From assembly GCA_036365515.1 (NCBI GenBank), contig CM070874.1, positions 208,438,297-208,502,296 on the forward strand: DNA of 64,000 bases, in the 5' to 3' direction. The translations under genes and the position numbers were made by a program. The DNA is from Torymus aiolomorphi. Taxonomy: Eukaryota > Arthropoda > Insecta > Hymenoptera > Torymidae. The notes below the pieces were generated by a model that did not search any database, was not told the origin of the DNA, and saw nothing but the letters and a program-made list of their open reading frames with translations. Shown piece by piece: positions 63,093 to 64,000 of the stretch; position 1 is the first letter of the stretch, and each line of letters starts with the position of its first letter.

Positions 63093-64000
63093 ATGTTTGG
63101 CAGATCCAGAGTATCCAGAGAAATGGACGGAGTCAAAACCGCCGATTCCATGAACACCGAGCAAACGGGTGGAGAAACACCCACCAATAGGAAAGAGTCA
63201 GAGCCGAGTCAGAGCTCTCGGAGATCATCAGGTAAAATCAAAATATTTTATTCATTACACACATACAAAAATATAACTATCAATAAAATAAATAACAAAG
63301 AAAAGAGCAGAGAAAATTCTATATAAAATTCAGAGATCAGAATATGGATCCATGATACGTATATGTTTACAATAGAACGCAAACATATGCGCCCATTTTA
63401 AGACGATGTTACGTACATGTCTACAAAATCAGACATATGCGTTTTTAAGATCAAATTATTTTTTTCTTCTTCACTTCATAAGAAAAATAAAATTCCAGAC
63501 TCAAAATCAGAGCATGGTGAAAAGGCCGACTTAGAACTGGCACTGAAGTGTCTCACCGGTGCCATAAATGACAATACGGATGCCATAAATGACAATACGG
63601 ATGCCATAAACAAGATGATAGACAGCCTACAAAAGAAAGAAGAAGAGCAGCTCCGGATCAGCAGGACCTGCTTGGCTGAAATAAAAATTCTTTCAGAGCA
63701 AATGAAAGAAATAAACATTCAGAGAACGGTAAACCCTCTAACAAATTCTATCTTGATTGAGACAAATCAGAGTAATAGTTCAGAGAATTCAAACCAAATA
63801 AATATAACATTGGAGAAGTTAAACAAAACATTAGAATTAAATAATGGTAAAATTCGCATTAAAAAGAATTTTACTTTAAATAACAGAGGGAAAGGTAAAG
63901 GTAGAGGCAAGGGTAGAGTTTCATTCAGAGGTAGAAATAACTATAGGGGTAAACATAGACACACTCCATATGACAAAAATAGGAGACATGACAGCCGAGA
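63093..64000 (+). CDS. gag: Copia-B Gag, N-terminal part, with apparent intron
   Basis: Exon 1 63093-63231 (ATG, 46 codons, hydrophilic, ending SSRRSS), intron 63232-63498 (GTAAAATCAA...AATTCCAG, 267 bp with several stops), exon 2 63499 to the window edge without a stop. Joining preserves the frame (…SS-D-SKSEHGEK). Exon 2 encodes a helical LELALKCLTGAINDN segment with a duplicated NDNTDAI heptad (21-bp repeat at about 63565-63606), a coiled-coil-like Glu/Lys stretch and a basic RGKGKGRGKGR...FRGRNNYRGKH region in place of a visible zinc knuckle. Assignment as gag rests on position and the nucleic-acid-binding basic tail. Confidence 0.6.
63232..63498 (+). other. Apparent gag intron of Copia-B
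   Basis: GT...AG ends, a CTTCTTCACTTCATAAG stretch before the acceptor, and in-frame stops inside. Exon phases match (1/1). The donor GTAAAA is weak. Confidence 0.55.

Larger units (their letters stand above)
61848..64000 (+). mobile_element. Copia-B: 5' part of a second Copia element (runs off the window)
   Basis: 5' LTR 61848-62188 (TGTTGG...TTCAACA), primer site directly after it, a ~900-bp leader and the start of gag. Only the left part is visible. Classification rests on the copia-type half-tRNA primer site and the short LTR; no RT is in view. Confidence 0.75.

Overview
This is a eukaryotic, insect-type window and most of it is mobile DNA. The background is AT-rich with long (TA)n tracts. 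It carries GT-AG introns of 58-363 bp, TATA plus TCATTC initiator core promoters, and primer-binding sites matching insect initiator tRNA-Met. A fragment resembling the C-terminus of the splicing factor WBP11 lies at 59.5-60.0 kb. A hymenopteran host is my inference and is not proven by the sequence.

Layout. 1.35-10.64 kb: a young, GC-rich Ty3/Gypsy element on the minus strand (Gypsy-A) with almost identical LTRs, sitting inside a (TA)n tract; its integrase tail carries two AT-hook motifs. 10.7-16.4 kb: non-coding repeats, including a ~970 bp foldback, a nested inverted repeat and several (TA)n tracts. 16.47-28.90 kb: an older minus-strand Gypsy element (Gypsy-B) with stops in gag, a 20-residue tandem-repeat domain between protease and RT, a possible env remnant and a truncated 5' LTR. 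28.9-39.1 kb: low-coding host-like DNA with a MITE, degenerate tandem duplications, a 21-bp perfect hairpin and a small multi-exon gene for an Arg/Gly-rich, Met/Pro-rich protein.

39.13-59.34 kb: a complete but decayed Maverick/Polinton, bounded by long iteron-rich TIRs and a near-perfect 6-bp TSD (AACGTT/AATGTT). Left to right it carries an accessory gene (X-left), a candidate major capsid gene, an internally deleted minor capsid gene, an adenain-type protease, a phospholipase A2/pX-like virion gene, a truncated packaging ATPase, a virion-associated gene, a coiled-coil gene, a retroviral-type integrase with a chromodomain, a short candidate DNA-binding gene, protein-primed PolB, a second copy of the accessory gene (X-right, with an intron), a small acidic protein ending in a SUMO-interaction motif, and a Pro/Ala-rich gene. 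A Copia element with 330-bp LTRs and TSD GCTCC is nested in it at 44.4-49.6 kb.

The most novel signal is a two-hairpin element repeated four times inside the Maverick. Each copy lies 17-54 nt downstream of the stop codon of a non-structural gene, in the sense orientation. The second stem shows compensatory base changes around a conserved 10-nt loop. No copy was found after the capsid, protease or ATPase genes, so it may be a 3'-end or RNA-fate signal specific to one gene class.

59.5-64 kb: the WBP11-like fragment, non-coding DNA, and then the 5' part of a second Copia element (plus strand). That element has a half-tRNA-type primer-binding site and a gag gene that appears to contain an intron; it runs off the window.
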